From: Veillonella caviae
GTDB lineage: Bacteria; Bacillota; Negativicutes; Veillonellales; Veillonellaceae
NCBI RefSeq assembly: GCF_003992125.1
Contig: NZ_RQUY01000005.1
Location: 43,365 to 107,364 of the forward strand
Direction: 5' to 3'
Length of the DNA: 64,000 bases
Shown: in pieces, positions 50,576-59,672 of the stretch
Layout: every line of letters starts with the position of its first letter
Numbering within the stretch: position 1 is the stretch's first letter
Notes under the pieces: generated by a model
Told to the model about the DNA's origin: nothing
Seen by the model: only the letters and a program-made list of their open reading frames with translations
Database searches by the model: none
Made by a program: the position numbers and the translations under genes

Positions 50576-53398
50576 CTATGATAATACATGGGTATCAACG
50601 CCATTAATAGCTTGTGCCATATAATATACTTGTTGCTGACATGTAAATAGCCAAATTTGTTGGTTATTACCTAATTCAGCTAAAAGTTCTAATGCGCTCT
50701 TTTGACGATCTTCGTCAAATCTAACCAAAATGTCGTCTAAAATAATTGGTATCGCATCAACTTGATGAGAAAACACTGTGGCTAATGCTAATCTCAATGC
50801 AAGGTACACTTGATCTGCTAAACCGCTAGACCAACGATTCATTTCTAGTCGCCCACCTTTTGTGTCTAGCAAAGCTAAACCCGCGTCAAGCCCCCACATA
50901 TCAAGTGTATAGGCCCCATTGGTAAGACGTTGAATATAATTAGAAGACAATTCTAACATTTTAGGCTGCGACTCTGCCTCATAGGATTGCTGAGCTTTGT
51001 CCATACAATGACCAATCAACGCTTGTGTAGCCCAGTCTTCTAAAGCCTCTTCTAGTTCTGTTTCCAGCTCTTGACGTTCTTGAATCGCTAAACGCTGTTC
51101 CTCATCAGAACCGAGAGCGCGCATAGCCTCAACAGTTTGACCTCGTTTCTCATATAATGTTGCCAATAACTCTTGACGAGATGCAATTTCTCGTTCTCCG
51201 TGAGCTTGTTCTTCTATCCACTGTTCTTTATTGCCTTCTCGCAAACGTCGGTAAAACAAATCGCGATTTTCCCCATCGGGAGCGAGCAAATCAAGCTGTA
51301 CTTGGCTTTGTTTGTAAATAGTTTCCCATTGTTTGTACTGGTTTTCATCGATAAGACGCTGACGATATTCATTGGCACCGCCAATACCAGCCTGCTCTAA
51401 CAATGCTTTTTGTTCTAAAAGAAGTTCTTTTTCCTTCCTATGCCAATTATCATACTCTAACCGACAACTCTTACGCTGTGATTCTTTTTGCTCCCAACGA
51501 ATAAATTGTTGTTGAAAGTTCTTATATTGATTATATACCCGTTTCAACTCTGTAGGCGATACAGGATTATCTATCCCCAAGTTATGCCACAATGTTACCG
51601 CTTGATCTTCAATGAGTCGCAATGATTCTCGATGAACATCTAATCGTTTTTCATACCCTTCAATGATGCGCAATTGTTCATAATACTGATCATATTCCTG
51701 CTTCATGCTAAAGAAATCATCATCACCAAGACTCTTAGCAGCCCCTTTCGGAAGCCACTCTTGCCATTCAGCTAGGGCTGCATCGTAATTGGATTGTAAC
51801 ACCTTGCCTTCATCATTATATTGTTGCAATCGAGCAACTTGTTCAATATTAGGAATATCCGTAGGTACCAATGGTGCATCTTGGCGATTCACAAGTTGTG
51901 CATGACGTTGTTCAAGTCGGCTCAATTCTTTTTCTAACCGCGCCGTATCAGTGCGACCTTGATGGCGCACATGCCAGCCATACCAAAACAAAATGAGCCC
52001 AGTAATGAGCAGTATAATACCACCCATACTATATAAAGAAGACTCAAATATGATGAGCCCACTGAGCATCATTAGCACCGCTACAACGGCGCCGACACCA
52101 CCTATACGCTGAACCCATATAGGCCACACAGCTGGTGTAGTACTTTCTTCTAAAGCAATTTGTATATCTTCAATATCTGACAAAACAGCAGCGATTTCAT
52201 TATCCAACCACTCACTACGAGATTCTGTACCACCCTCGTTAACAATAGTAGTCGATGACAAATCAGGGGTATGCTCCTGCCAATACAACAATTGTTCCTT
52301 CGCAGTGCGTAATTTTTTTGATAAACGCTCTCCTTCAAACCAATTTACATCATCTGGAACATCCTCATCACTGCGCCACGCCGATTGTAAACTTTTAGAA
52401 AAATCTAGCTGTTCTCGCACTTTATCGATATAAGCCTGTCCTTCTTCACATTCACGACGCAATTGTTCCCACTGCGTCACTTGTTGCATGAATGTTTCTA
52501 AATCTTGACCATAGATTGTAAACGGACTTTGGGGATCAAAATTCTCTGGTTTTAATGCTTCTTCTTTATCCAGCCACAACTGCATATGTTGGCGCGCTTC
52601 TTTTAACCCTTCATCAATGCCTAAAAAGGCTTCTTTATTAAGTGTGTTATGAGCCATAAATTGTTGCATATGTTTTCGCGCTTCTTCACCACGACAGAAT
52701 GTATCCCAAGCGCGCAGCACCATATGGACGCTATCACGATAATCTTGCCATTCACGAATTTGATCTTGCAACTCTTGTTCAGTCTGCTCAGAGCTATGAT
52801 AAGCTTGCTGTAATTCTACATATTGGGCTTCATGTTCTACCAAGTGGCTGAGTCGCTGTTTATTATCTGCTAGTTTTTCTAGCAACACATTGATGCGCCG
52901 TTTACCAGTAGCAGAACCGACTAATAAATCATTAGCATTTTTTTCTACATTTTTAACGATGGAACCTAGCTGTTCACCACCTTCGGCGCCAAAGAAACGA
53001 GACCTCACATCTACCTCGTTGAGCACATCTACACCTTGTAAATCTTCCAAAGTTAATGCAAAGATGCGGTTGTACGTTTTTTTATCTAGCCCATGCCACC
53101 ACAATTGACTTGGTTCTTCTGAAATGCGCGGTTCTCCATAAGTATAAAAATCTAATTGCTTTTGGTGGCGTCCTAAATAATAAACTTTGCCATCTTTCTC
53201 TACATTCATAGCACCATCTACAGTGCCGTATTTTTTATGTTTACCACCAAACAAAATAGAACGCATACCTTCCAGTAAAGAGGTTTTGCCGCTTTCATTA
53301 GCACCATACACAACCTGTACACCTTGCGCTCCTGCAGTAAATGTCCAATTTTTATAGGGACCGTACTCATTAAATCGTATATCTTTAATGTTCATCAT
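50576..53398 (-). CDS. yhaN: YhaN-like AAA ATPase (SbcC/Rad50-type) with membrane hairpin
   Basis: Large ATPase of 940 residues. Walker A is YGANESGKTSLLEGM (about residues 35-49) and the SMC-type C-terminal part has NRWSSGLADQVYLALRLALA (signature motif) and IPIILDDILVRFDEDR (Walker B). Most of the middle is coiled coil. Near residues 430-475 two adjacent hydrophobic segments (VGAVVAVLMMLSGLIIF and GGIILLITGLILFWYGW) form a membrane hairpin, typical of YhaN. Partner nuclease YhaO lies immediately upstream, overlapping by 14 bases. A membrane-associated DNA repair complex like SbcCD is inferred. Confidence 0.88.
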   Translation of the reverse strand: MMNIKDIRFNEYGPYKNWTFTAGAQGVQVVYGANESGKTSLLEGMRSILFGGKHKKYGTVDGAMNVEKDGKVYYLGRHQKQLDFYTYGEPRISEEPSQLWWHGLDKKTYNRIFALTLEDLQGVDVLNEVDVRSRFFGAEGGEQLGSIVKNVEKNANDLLVGSATGKRRINVLLEKLADNKQRLSHLVEHEAQYVELQQAYHSSEQTEQELQDQIREWQDYRDSVHMVLRAWDTFCRGEEARKHMQQFMAHNTLNKEAFLGIDEGLKEARQHMQLWLDKEEALKPENFDPQSPFTIYGQDLETFMQQVTQWEQLRRECEEGQAYIDKVREQLDFSKSLQSAWRSDEDVPDDVNWFEGERLSKKLRTAKEQLLYWQEHTPDLSSTTIVNEGGTESRSEWLDNEIAAVLSDIEDIQIALEESTTPAVWPIWVQRIGGVGAVVAVLMMLSGLIIFESSLYSMGGIILLITGLILFWYGWHVRHQGRTDTARLEKELSRLEQRHAQLVNRQDAPLVPTDIPNIEQVARLQQYNDEGKVLQSNYDAALAEWQEWLPKGAAKSLGDDDFFSMKQEYDQYYEQLRIIEGYEKRLDVHRESLRLIEDQAVTLWHNLGIDNPVSPTELKRVYNQYKNFQQQFIRWEQKESQRKSCRLEYDNWHRKEKELLLEQKALLEQAGIGGANEYRQRLIDENQYKQWETIYKQSQVQLDLLAPDGENRDLFYRRLREGNKEQWIEEQAHGEREIASRQELLATLYEKRGQTVEAMRALGSDEEQRLAIQERQELETELEEALEDWATQALIGHCMDKAQQSYEAESQPKMLELSSNYIQRLTNGAYTLDMWGLDAGLALLDTKGGRLEMNRWSSGLADQVYLALRLALATVFSHQVDAIPIILDDILVRFDEDRQKSALELLAELGNNQQIWLFTCQQQVYYMAQAINGVDTHVLS

Positions 53399-54653
53399 GA
53401 GCCCCCATCAACATCGTAACACCTTCCATTTCACTGCGTTCCATAACGCGAAGTAACAGTTCATCGGTAAGCAAATCTGCATATGCCCCTAATCGTTTTG
53501 CCTCTGGCCTATCCAGTAAAATTTGACGTACCGTAGATACATCGGTAATAGCACTATCATAAGCACGCAAATAATCGCCTACCATATCGGATAATAATCG
53601 TCGCTCTCCTAAATTCACAGAAGGTCGTGTTTTATCGATGATTTTATAAGGCATGACAAACACAGATTTACTCTTTTCTTCATCTTGTAATGATTTCAAC
53701 CATAAATTACGTACTCCTTCATCCATTGCCAATGCATGCATAGGCCCAGTGCCAATCAGTTGAACAGATAATAATATAGGTTTTTTATATTGCTTACGTA
53801 AGATATTCTTTTTAATACTCAACACTTCTAACAGTTCAGATTCTTTTTGAATCCCTGTAATATCTAACTTGATTTCTTCAAATCGAATAGCGCTAGTTTC
53901 AACAAACTCTAATTCACAATGGCCATTATGAGATACTTTCACCATATAACAGCCCTTAGATCCACACTCCTTGCGATGTAATCCCTGCGGATTCCCTGCA
54001 TAGACAATCATAGGATCATTACCGAGCACCTGTGATTTATGAATATGCCCTAATGCCCAATAGTCCATAGCGCCTTGTATCATATCCGATACATTACAAG
54101 GTCCCGTCACATTATCTACATCCGCATCTTGGCTAGAACCGACTGTGCCATGCATAACTGCAATGGAAAACTCATCTCGTTCAAAGGCTTTGTATTGAAC
54201 GGCAAAATTCGTATGTTCATTGCCATGACCACAACTAATGCCATAAACGCCACCAATTTCAATATTGTTAACCATCAATGGGAACCGCTGTACTTGAGCA
54301 TGAGTAAACACATGCACATTACTAGGCATATCGAGCTGTGCGCGCCAACTTTCAGCAGGATCGTGATTGCCTTGCACCATGTACACAGGAATGCGGGCCT
54401 CTTGCAATTGATACATAGCACGCACAAAACGAACCTGTGCCTCTAAATTATGATCTTCACTATTATAAACGTCACCACTAATAATGAAAGCTTGAACGCG
54501 CTCGCGAACAGCCATATCTACAATACGTTGAAATGCCACATACGTAGACTCCGCTACAGTGCGATCCACAGTGCGACTCATTCCCATAACATATTGAAAA
54601 GGAGCTCCTAAATGGAGATCTCCACAATGTATAAAACGAAAAGGTTGCATCAT
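53385..54653 (-). CDS. yhaO: YhaO-like metallophosphoesterase / DNA repair exonuclease (SbcD-type)
   Basis: Nuclease subunit of 422 residues. Calcineurin-type metal motifs: GDLHLG (with HCGD before it, residues about 10-16), SGDVYNSED, QGNHDP and AVMHGTVGSS with ALGHIHKSQVL (His pair). The C-terminal half is a cap domain likely to contact YhaN. Named by pairing with yhaN, as in Bacillus yhaO-yhaN. Two ATGs overlap (54653/54650) after GGAGAC. Confidence 0.87.
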   Translation of the reverse strand: MMQPFRFIHCGDLHLGAPFQYVMGMSRTVDRTVAESTYVAFQRIVDMAVRERVQAFIISGDVYNSEDHNLEAQVRFVRAMYQLQEARIPVYMVQGNHDPAESWRAQLDMPSNVHVFTHAQVQRFPLMVNNIEIGGVYGISCGHGNEHTNFAVQYKAFERDEFSIAVMHGTVGSSQDADVDNVTGPCNVSDMIQGAMDYWALGHIHKSQVLGNDPMIVYAGNPQGLHRKECGSKGCYMVKVSHNGHCELEFVETSAIRFEEIKLDITGIQKESELLEVLSIKKNILRKQYKKPILLSVQLIGTGPMHALAMDEGVRNLWLKSLQDEEKSKSVFVMPYKIIDKTRPSVNLGERRLLSDMVGDYLRAYDSAITDVSTVRQILLDRPEAKRLGAYADLLTDELLLRVMERSEMEGVTMLMGAHDEH

Positions 54654-54772
54654 GTCTCCTTTCGTAGTTAATAAAATTCTAATACTTAATTATACTATAC
54701 AATTCTAGTATTAATACAGAATGTAGCCATCTTTCTATTATTTTCTATCCAATTTTATCTTATACGCACATT

Positions 54773-54803
54773 TTGTTAACTGTATGCATTTTTAAGTTGA
54801 CAA
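54773..54803 (+). promoter_or_regulatory. BirA operator overlapping the bioB -35 box
   Basis: TTGTTAAC, 15 bases, GTTGACAA: fifteen of sixteen positions match the biotin repressor box TTGTTAAC-N15/16-GTTAACAA. Its right half contains the -35 hexamer, so BirA-biotin binding would block transcription. Confidence 0.8.
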
Positions 54804-54825
54804 TCATCCCACAGTGGTCTACAAT
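54797..54825 (+). promoter_or_regulatory. bioB promoter
   Basis: TTGACA (54797-54802), a 17-base spacer and TACAAT (54820-54825). Transcription starts near 54832, about 40 bases before the gene. Confidence 0.7.
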
Positions 54826-54829
54826 GACA

Positions 54830-54861
54830 TTGTCAAATATTATTATTTCATTAGTTAACAA
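54830..54861 (+). promoter_or_regulatory. Second BirA-like site in the bioB leader
   Basis: TTGTCAAA, 16 bases, GTTAACAA: the right half is exact, the left has two mismatches. Lies just downstream of the transcription start, suggesting paired operators. Confidence 0.55.
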
Positions 54862-54872
54862 TACAGGGGGCT

Positions 54873-55904
54873 ATGATGGCACTTCCTCAAGAACAACGCG
54901 AAACTCATGTGGGTTCCTATGAAAAGATTTTAACAATTGCAAATCGTATTTTACAAGGCGGTTCTATTACTAAAGAAGAAGCAATAGAATTAATTCATAC
55001 ATCTGATGAAGATACTATGATTTTGCTAGCAATGGCAGATAAAATCAAACAACACTATAACGATAACACCGTAGACGTTTGCGCCATTGTAAATGCCCGT
55101 TCTGGTAAATGCCCAGAAAACTGTAAATTCTGTGCTCAATCGGCACATCACAACACAGGTGTCCAAGAATATCCTTTCATGGAAGACGAAGAAATATTAA
55201 ATGCTGCGCGCAAAGCAAAAGAAGCAGGCGCCATTCGTTTCTCCATCGTCACTAGCGGTCGCAATACCACAAATCCAAACGAATTCGAACAAATTTTACG
55301 CGTCCTCAAGCGCATCCATGATGAAGTAGGTCTCGAAATTTGTTGTTCTCTTGGTCTCCTCACCTATGACCAAGCCATCAAATTAAAAGAAGTAGGCGTT
55401 ACAAGATATCATTCCAATATCGAAACAGCACCGAGCCACTTCCCAGACATTTGCTCCACCCACTCTTATGAGGATAAAATGAGCACCATCGGCAATGCGA
55501 AAAAAGCAGGTATTCGCGTATGTTCTGGCGGAATTTTAGGCCTTAACGAAACATTGGAACAACGCGTAGAAATGGCATTTGAATTAAAACGTCTTAACAT
55601 TGATTCTGTACCTCTCAACATTTTAAATCCTATTAAAGGTACTCCATTTGAAGATAACAAAGCATTGAAACCATTAGAAATTTTGCGCACTTTCGCTGTG
55701 TTCCGCTTTATTTTACCTAATGCGTTAATTCGTACCGCTGGCGGTCGCGAAGTCAATTTACGAGATCTCCAAGCGTATGCGTTAACAGGTGGACTCAATG
55801 GTATCATGGTAGGTGGTTACCTCACTACCGGTGGTCGTTCCCCATTAGATGATTTACAAATGATCGATGATCTATCCTTAACACTCAACACTGTGCAACT
55901 GTAA
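54873..55904 (+). CDS. bioB: Biotin synthase
   Basis: Radical SAM enzyme inserting sulfur into dethiobiotin. The cluster-binding CPENCKFCAQS (C-x3-C-x2-C, about residues 74-84) is followed by EICCSLGLLT and the second-cluster ligands (Cys in SIVTSGR context and CSGGILGLNET, Arg in IRTAGGREVN). The 343-residue length is normal. The start could be 54873 or 54876, both behind GGGGG. No other biotin synthesis gene is adjacent, so it may complete biotin from imported dethiobiotin or work with distant genes. The operators upstream imply control by biotin. Confidence 0.95.
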   Translation: MMALPQEQRETHVGSYEKILTIANRILQGGSITKEEAIELIHTSDEDTMILLAMADKIKQHYNDNTVDVCAIVNARSGKCPENCKFCAQSAHHNTGVQEYPFMEDEEILNAARKAKEAGAIRFSIVTSGRNTTNPNEFEQILRVLKRIHDEVGLEICCSLGLLTYDQAIKLKEVGVTRYHSNIETAPSHFPDICSTHSYEDKMSTIGNAKKAGIRVCSGGILGLNETLEQRVEMAFELKRLNIDSVPLNILNPIKGTPFEDNKALKPLEILRTFAVFRFILPNALIRTAGGREVNLRDLQAYALTGGLNGIMVGGYLTTGGRSPLDDLQMIDDLSLTLNTVQL

Positions 55905-56026
55905 AAAATTTTATAAATTTTATGTAGATTGATAAATTATAATGATAAAATAATGATATATCAATTTCTAAACTGACTGTAACCCATTTTATGAGGTTTA
56001 CATATATTTACACATATAAAAGGAAC

Positions 56027-56059
56027 AAGCCCTATCTACTAATTATCTAGATAGGGCTT
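56027..56059 (+). terminator. Terminator after bioB
   Basis: AAGCCCTATCTA and TAGATAGGGCTT form a perfect 12-bp stem. The following sequence has only a short T-run, so termination strength is uncertain. Confidence 0.65.
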
Positions 56060-56290
56060 ATCCCCTTTATAGCTCATTCAGAATTAATTAATAAATAACG
56101 AATCAACTTATTACTTCACATTATATTCACACCTAATTCTTATAATGACACTATCAGATGATATATAGAGATAACAATTCCCTAGTTATCTGCATGTATT
56201 TATCTCCCGACAAGTAATACTAACCCCAAACCTACTACTTGTTTAAATACATAGGTCATTTGATGTTAATACTAACACTCCCCTTACATA

Positions 56291-56320
56291 AAAAAGGACT
56301 CGAATCGAGTCCTTTTTTTC
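56291..56320. terminator. Bidirectional terminator ahead of the RluA gene end
   Basis: AAAAAGGACTCGA and TCGAGTCCTTTTT pair around one base, with A- and T-runs at both ends. It suits the convergent bioB and rluA-type genes. Confidence 0.85.
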
Positions 56321-56374
56321 ATTATTGTACTAAAGAGTATCTAGGATTAATACTTTTGTCCTATCAGCCAACAT

Positions 56375-57364
56375 CTACGATTTCTTTTCCAAACCGAAAT
56401 CAGATGGCACATTAGAAACTACCGTAATCTCCTCATTACCATTGTATGGCACAAATTGCAGCGCGTAGGCGTGCAAAGCTTGTCTTGTATATGGTTTTTC
56501 TCGTTTTCCATACATAGCATCACCTATGATAGGGTGATCTATGTGCGCCATATGAACTCGAATTTGATGAGTTCGACCGGTGAGCAATCGAAATTCTAGC
56601 TCCGTATATGATTGATTAGTACCCATGTTCGGAGCAACCACATCGCCATCATCACTAATTCCATCTACAGTATAATCTGTCATATGACCTGCAGAAGCAT
56701 TATGGCTGACCATATTAGTAGGCTTATGACCATGATGAACAACATGATATTCTGTAATCGCTTCTTGTCCAAATTCATCAATACAGCGGCGATTATCGAA
56801 TACAGGATCTACGCCGATAGGTGTATGTATAACACCATCATCAGTAATCGTTCCATCTACATAGCCACGATAAATTCGATGAATGAGCCCTGCTTGTAAT
56901 TGTTCAGAATAATATTGTTGTGCTTCACGGGTTTTACCAAATAAAACACAGCCCGATGTATCCCGATCAAGTCGGTGCACAGGACGAATTTTATGAACTT
57001 CACCACGTTTAGCATAATGACCTGCTACAAGATTACTCAATGTATGTTTCATCGTTTGCCCTGTAGGATGTACCAGCATAAATGGTGGCTTCTCTACTAC
57101 CAGCGTATACTTATCTTCGTAAAGGACCGTTAGCGGTCCTTTTTCTACGTCTACCCCATATTCCTTATCTTGAGGCAGTTGAACAGTAATGACATCCCCT
57201 TTTTTGAGTACTCTCTTAGAATGCGCTACACGACTGTTTACTTTCACCCTTTTCTTTCGAAATAGCAATTGTAAATTACGTGATGACAGGGAAAATCGCT
57301 CTTTTACATAAGCCGACACAGTGAGTTCCGTAGGCTCTTTTACAGTATATGTTTTCCAGCTCAT
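56375..57364 (-). CDS. RluA-family pseudouridine synthase (second paralogue)
   Basis: 329 residues. An S4-like N-terminus (LTVSAYVKERFSLSSRNLQLLFRKKRVKVNSRV, in part) is followed by YEDKYTLVVEKPPFMLVHPTG, then RPVHRLDRDTSGCVLF with the catalytic Asp (about residue 137). The C-terminal core is LLTGRTHQIRVHMAHIDHPIIGDAMYG. As in the paralogue at 32414, an extra segment (about 40 residues; HKPTNMVSHNASAGHMTDYT region) interrupts the fold just before LLTGRTHQIRV. Its rRNA target is not known. It starts one base after the Eis gene stop, so the two are coupled. Confidence 0.88.
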   Translation of the reverse strand: MSWKTYTVKEPTELTVSAYVKERFSLSSRNLQLLFRKKRVKVNSRVAHSKRVLKKGDVITVQLPQDKEYGVDVEKGPLTVLYEDKYTLVVEKPPFMLVHPTGQTMKHTLSNLVAGHYAKRGEVHKIRPVHRLDRDTSGCVLFGKTREAQQYYSEQLQAGLIHRIYRGYVDGTITDDGVIHTPIGVDPVFDNRRCIDEFGQEAITEYHVVHHGHKPTNMVSHNASAGHMTDYTVDGISDDGDVVAPNMGTNQSYTELEFRLLTGRTHQIRVHMAHIDHPIIGDAMYGKREKPYTRQALHAYALQFVPYNGNEEITVVSNVPSDFGLEKKS

Positions 57365-57365
57365 A

Positions 57366-58559
57366 TTACCACCACTCGTTAATATATGTGTTCTGTTTAG
57401 GATACACCATATCTAAATACGTAATCCAATCTTGCTCGCCTTGTAATTTACCTTCAAAAGCTAAATCACTAGCACACATAGCGCCCATAAGTAATATACT
57501 AAGGCCTCCAATATCGATAGTGAGTTCTACGATTTCATCGGTACTTTCACCAAGATAAGAAACAGATGGCGTTACACCGCCACCAATAGTAACGGCAAAC
57601 ACACCATGATTCCACGAGCAGAGTTTGTCAATAACACGGATATTAATAGTTATGGGCATCATCGCTGCATCAGGATTAATAGGAATCGCTTCAATAGCAG
57701 TTTTCACATCTACTACGCGAGCCATCATATACGGCATGGTAGCATGTCCAGCTTTACCATCTGGATGGAATCGGTAGCCCGTATCATGCAAACCTTCGTT
57801 CCATCGGATACTTGCCCCTTGAGAGCGGTGATTATAGAAATAGTTGAGCAATGCTTGTTGAGCTCGACGCGTAGTATACACCATTTCTGTAACAGGAATT
57901 TCAGGTGCCCCTAAGCGGTACACAGCGTACCCTTCGATGATATTATCATCATTTTTAACAGTTGCCACATGAACACCTTCAGCGAAGAAACTGCTAAGCA
58001 ATCGTTTCCAATCCTTTTCACCGCGCTCTGCATAGCCACAAAGATTCTTAGTATATGCTCGGTATACAGGATCTAATAGAGTCCATTGTTCTACATCATT
58101 CACCAATCCGAAAGACAATGTTTTATCGGCAAGAGGCCGCAAGTCTTCTAAACTCATAGTCTGTACCCATTGATGAGCATACAAATCCCAACCGTATTGC
58201 TGATAAAAGCCTGCTTTAGAAGGCATCAAAATAGTGATGGCTTGACCTCGATGACGCAATTCTTCTAATGACGATGTTAACAACGCACCACCAACACCAC
58301 CACGACGGGCTGCGGGATGAGTAGCAACGCCTACCATGTAACTTGTAGGCAATACAGCGCCACGAACGTTAAGATTATATTGTCGCAAATGAACAGTAGA
58401 TAGCAATTGACCTTCTTGAATACCTACTACTGTATTGTCTGGTTCATAACAGTTGCTAAAATAATATTGAAAAAATGGATCTTCCTTTGGTTCAAAACAG
58501 TACGCCCATAATGCTTCTACTTGTGGCGTATCCTGTGGTGTAGCAATTCTAAATTCCAT
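57366..58559 (-). CDS. eis: Eis-family N-acetyltransferase
   Basis: Acetyltransferase of 397 residues with two GNAT halves and a C-terminal SCP2-like domain, the Eis layout. The acetyl-CoA loop is VATHPAARRGGVGGALL (about residues 77-93), then ILMPSKAGFYQQYGW, typical of Eis. The C-terminal part (from about residue 285) carries the sterol-carrier-like fold. Mycobacterial Eis acetylates aminoglycosides; here the natural substrate is unknown. Upstream lie three 22-bp tandem repeats in the promoter region. AGAGGAGA precedes the ATG. Confidence 0.85.
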   Translation of the reverse strand: MEFRIATPQDTPQVEALWAYCFEPKEDPFFQYYFSNCYEPDNTVVGIQEGQLLSTVHLRQYNLNVRGAVLPTSYMVGVATHPAARRGGVGGALLTSSLEELRHRGQAITILMPSKAGFYQQYGWDLYAHQWVQTMSLEDLRPLADKTLSFGLVNDVEQWTLLDPVYRAYTKNLCGYAERGEKDWKRLLSSFFAEGVHVATVKNDDNIIEGYAVYRLGAPEIPVTEMVYTTRRAQQALLNYFYNHRSQGASIRWNEGLHDTGYRFHPDGKAGHATMPYMMARVVDVKTAIEAIPINPDAAMMPITINIRVIDKLCSWNHGVFAVTIGGGVTPSVSYLGESTDEIVELTIDIGGLSILLMGAMCASDLAFEGKLQGEQDWITYLDMVYPKQNTYINEWW

Positions 58560-58602
58560 AATATCTCCTCTTTGGTAACATGTAGTTTCAATTTATAAAT
58601 AG

Positions 58603-58668
58603 TAATTCTAATATAGTAGAGCCATAATTCTAGTATAGTAGAACATCAACTCCGATATAGCGAAGTAA
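58603..58668 (-). repeat. Three 22-bp tandem repeats upstream of the Eis gene
   Basis: Units TAATTCTAATATAGTAGAGC (58603), TAATTCTAGTATAGTAGAAC (58625) and a diverged third at about 58647 (ATATAGCGAAGTAA) recur every 22 bases, two helical turns. Such spacing suits tandem regulator binding. Confidence 0.55.
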
Positions 58669-58707
58669 TAGCTAATTCGGCAAGAAGAGTAGTTCTATTT
58701 AGAAAAA

Positions 58708-58735
58708 AAGAGCAGTGCTCATGCACTACTCTTTG
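58708..58735 (-). terminator. Terminator after the DUF2156 gene
   Basis: AAAGAGCAGTGC and GCACTACTCTTT pair around TCAT with one mismatch, just after the DUF2156 stop. Confidence 0.75.
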
Positions 58736-58740
58736 ACAAC

Positions 58741-59658
58741 TTATTTACCGCCTGTAGCATTATCTGCTTCATTGGCGTACACAGCGTCGTATTTTTCCGC
58801 AAAATGATCTGGATTGTATGATTCTTTGGCTTGACGCAATCCAGGAAGCCCCATGTCTTCTTCACGATTGATAAACAAGGTATCAGCAAATTCATGGCGT
58901 ATAAATTCATTGTTAATAGCTTGGTACAAACCGCGAATATCGGGATTTGCTTTTTCGATGTGAATGAGGGCGGTTTTTTCGTTTAATAATTCTCCAATAC
59001 TAAACGCCTCAACGCGACCAAATAATTTAATAGCACCGCCTTTGAGGCCTAACGCATCCCAATTATCAAATAATAAATTGATAGCTACCAATTCATCTTC
59101 AATGCCCTCTTCATGATGTGTTTCCACCCAAGATGCAGCGGTTTCACGGCACAATGGGATGATATCATCTGTAATTGGCACATATTCATAATTAGAATAT
59201 TGCATGCGGAATTGATTGAGATGATTTTTCTTTTGACGGAATTTTTTACCTGACAAATTGATTAAATCTTCTGTTTTATAAATGTACTCGTAATTGTCAC
59301 GATCTGTGGTGAAAGTATAGCGACCAGGACACAATTCTTCCATCCGGTCTTTCACGATAGCACTAATACCTTTGAAGCGAAACGGTAAATTATTCTCTAC
59401 GAACCATTCCTTAGCACGCAACAAACCATCTAAGAACTTTGCATCTTTCCCCGCAAATGGAGGCAACAAAAAAGGTTCACGTTTGCCGCCACCTTGAATG
59501 TACAATACGCCTTTTTCCTCAGCCCAACGAATTCCATATGGATCTTGCCACATAAACAATGTTGTAAAGCAGTTATCCGATGCTTCGTAGTGATGTTGAC
59601 TGAAATATTTATCGATTAATGGTTTATCTTCTAATTCAAAACGTTTAAATTCTAAAAT
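58741..59658 (-). CDS. DUF2156 (phosphatidylglycerol lysyltransferase-like) protein, probable ATT start
   Basis: 305 residues if read from 59658. The double-GNAT-like DUF2156 fold is shown by FKGISAIVKDRMEEL, YEYIYKTEDLINLSGKKFRQKKNHLNQF (in part), TALIHIEKANPDIRGLYQAINNEF and FINREEDMGLPGLRQAKESYNP. The N-terminus needs extension: 33 codons before the first TTG (59559) encode ILEFKRFELEDKPLIDKYF..., matching the usual family opening, with AGGAGG eight bases before ATT 59658. No ATG, GTG or TTG exists in that stretch. Function is unknown; relatives move aminoacyl groups to lipids or peptides. It starts 14 bases after the efflux adaptor. Confidence 0.82.
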   Translation of the reverse strand: MLEFKRFELEDKPLIDKYFSQHHYEASDNCFTTLFMWQDPYGIRWAEEKGVLYIQGGGKREPFLLPPFAGKDAKFLDGLLRAKEWFVENNLPFRFKGISAIVKDRMEELCPGRYTFTTDRDNYEYIYKTEDLINLSGKKFRQKKNHLNQFRMQYSNYEYVPITDDIIPLCRETAASWVETHHEEGIEDELVAINLLFDNWDALGLKGGAIKLFGRVEAFSIGELLNEKTALIHIEKANPDIRGLYQAINNEFIRHEFADTLFINREEDMGLPGLRQAKESYNPDHFAEKYDAVYANEADNATGGK

Positions 59659-59672
59659 AGGAATCTCCTCCT

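Larger units (their letters stand above)
55905..56374. other. Gene-free region between bioB and the RluA gene
   Basis: No reading frame of note. It contains two terminators, listed separately, and smaller inverted repeats: AGATAAC/GTTATCT at 56169-56191 and CAAGTA/TACTTG at about 56209-56240. Composition is AT-rich. Nothing further is recognised. Confidence 0.4.

Noticed and set aside
55905..56374. Small gene in the gap between bioB and the RluA gene
   Set aside because: No frame longer than a few dozen codons with a ribosome binding site was seen; only hairpins.
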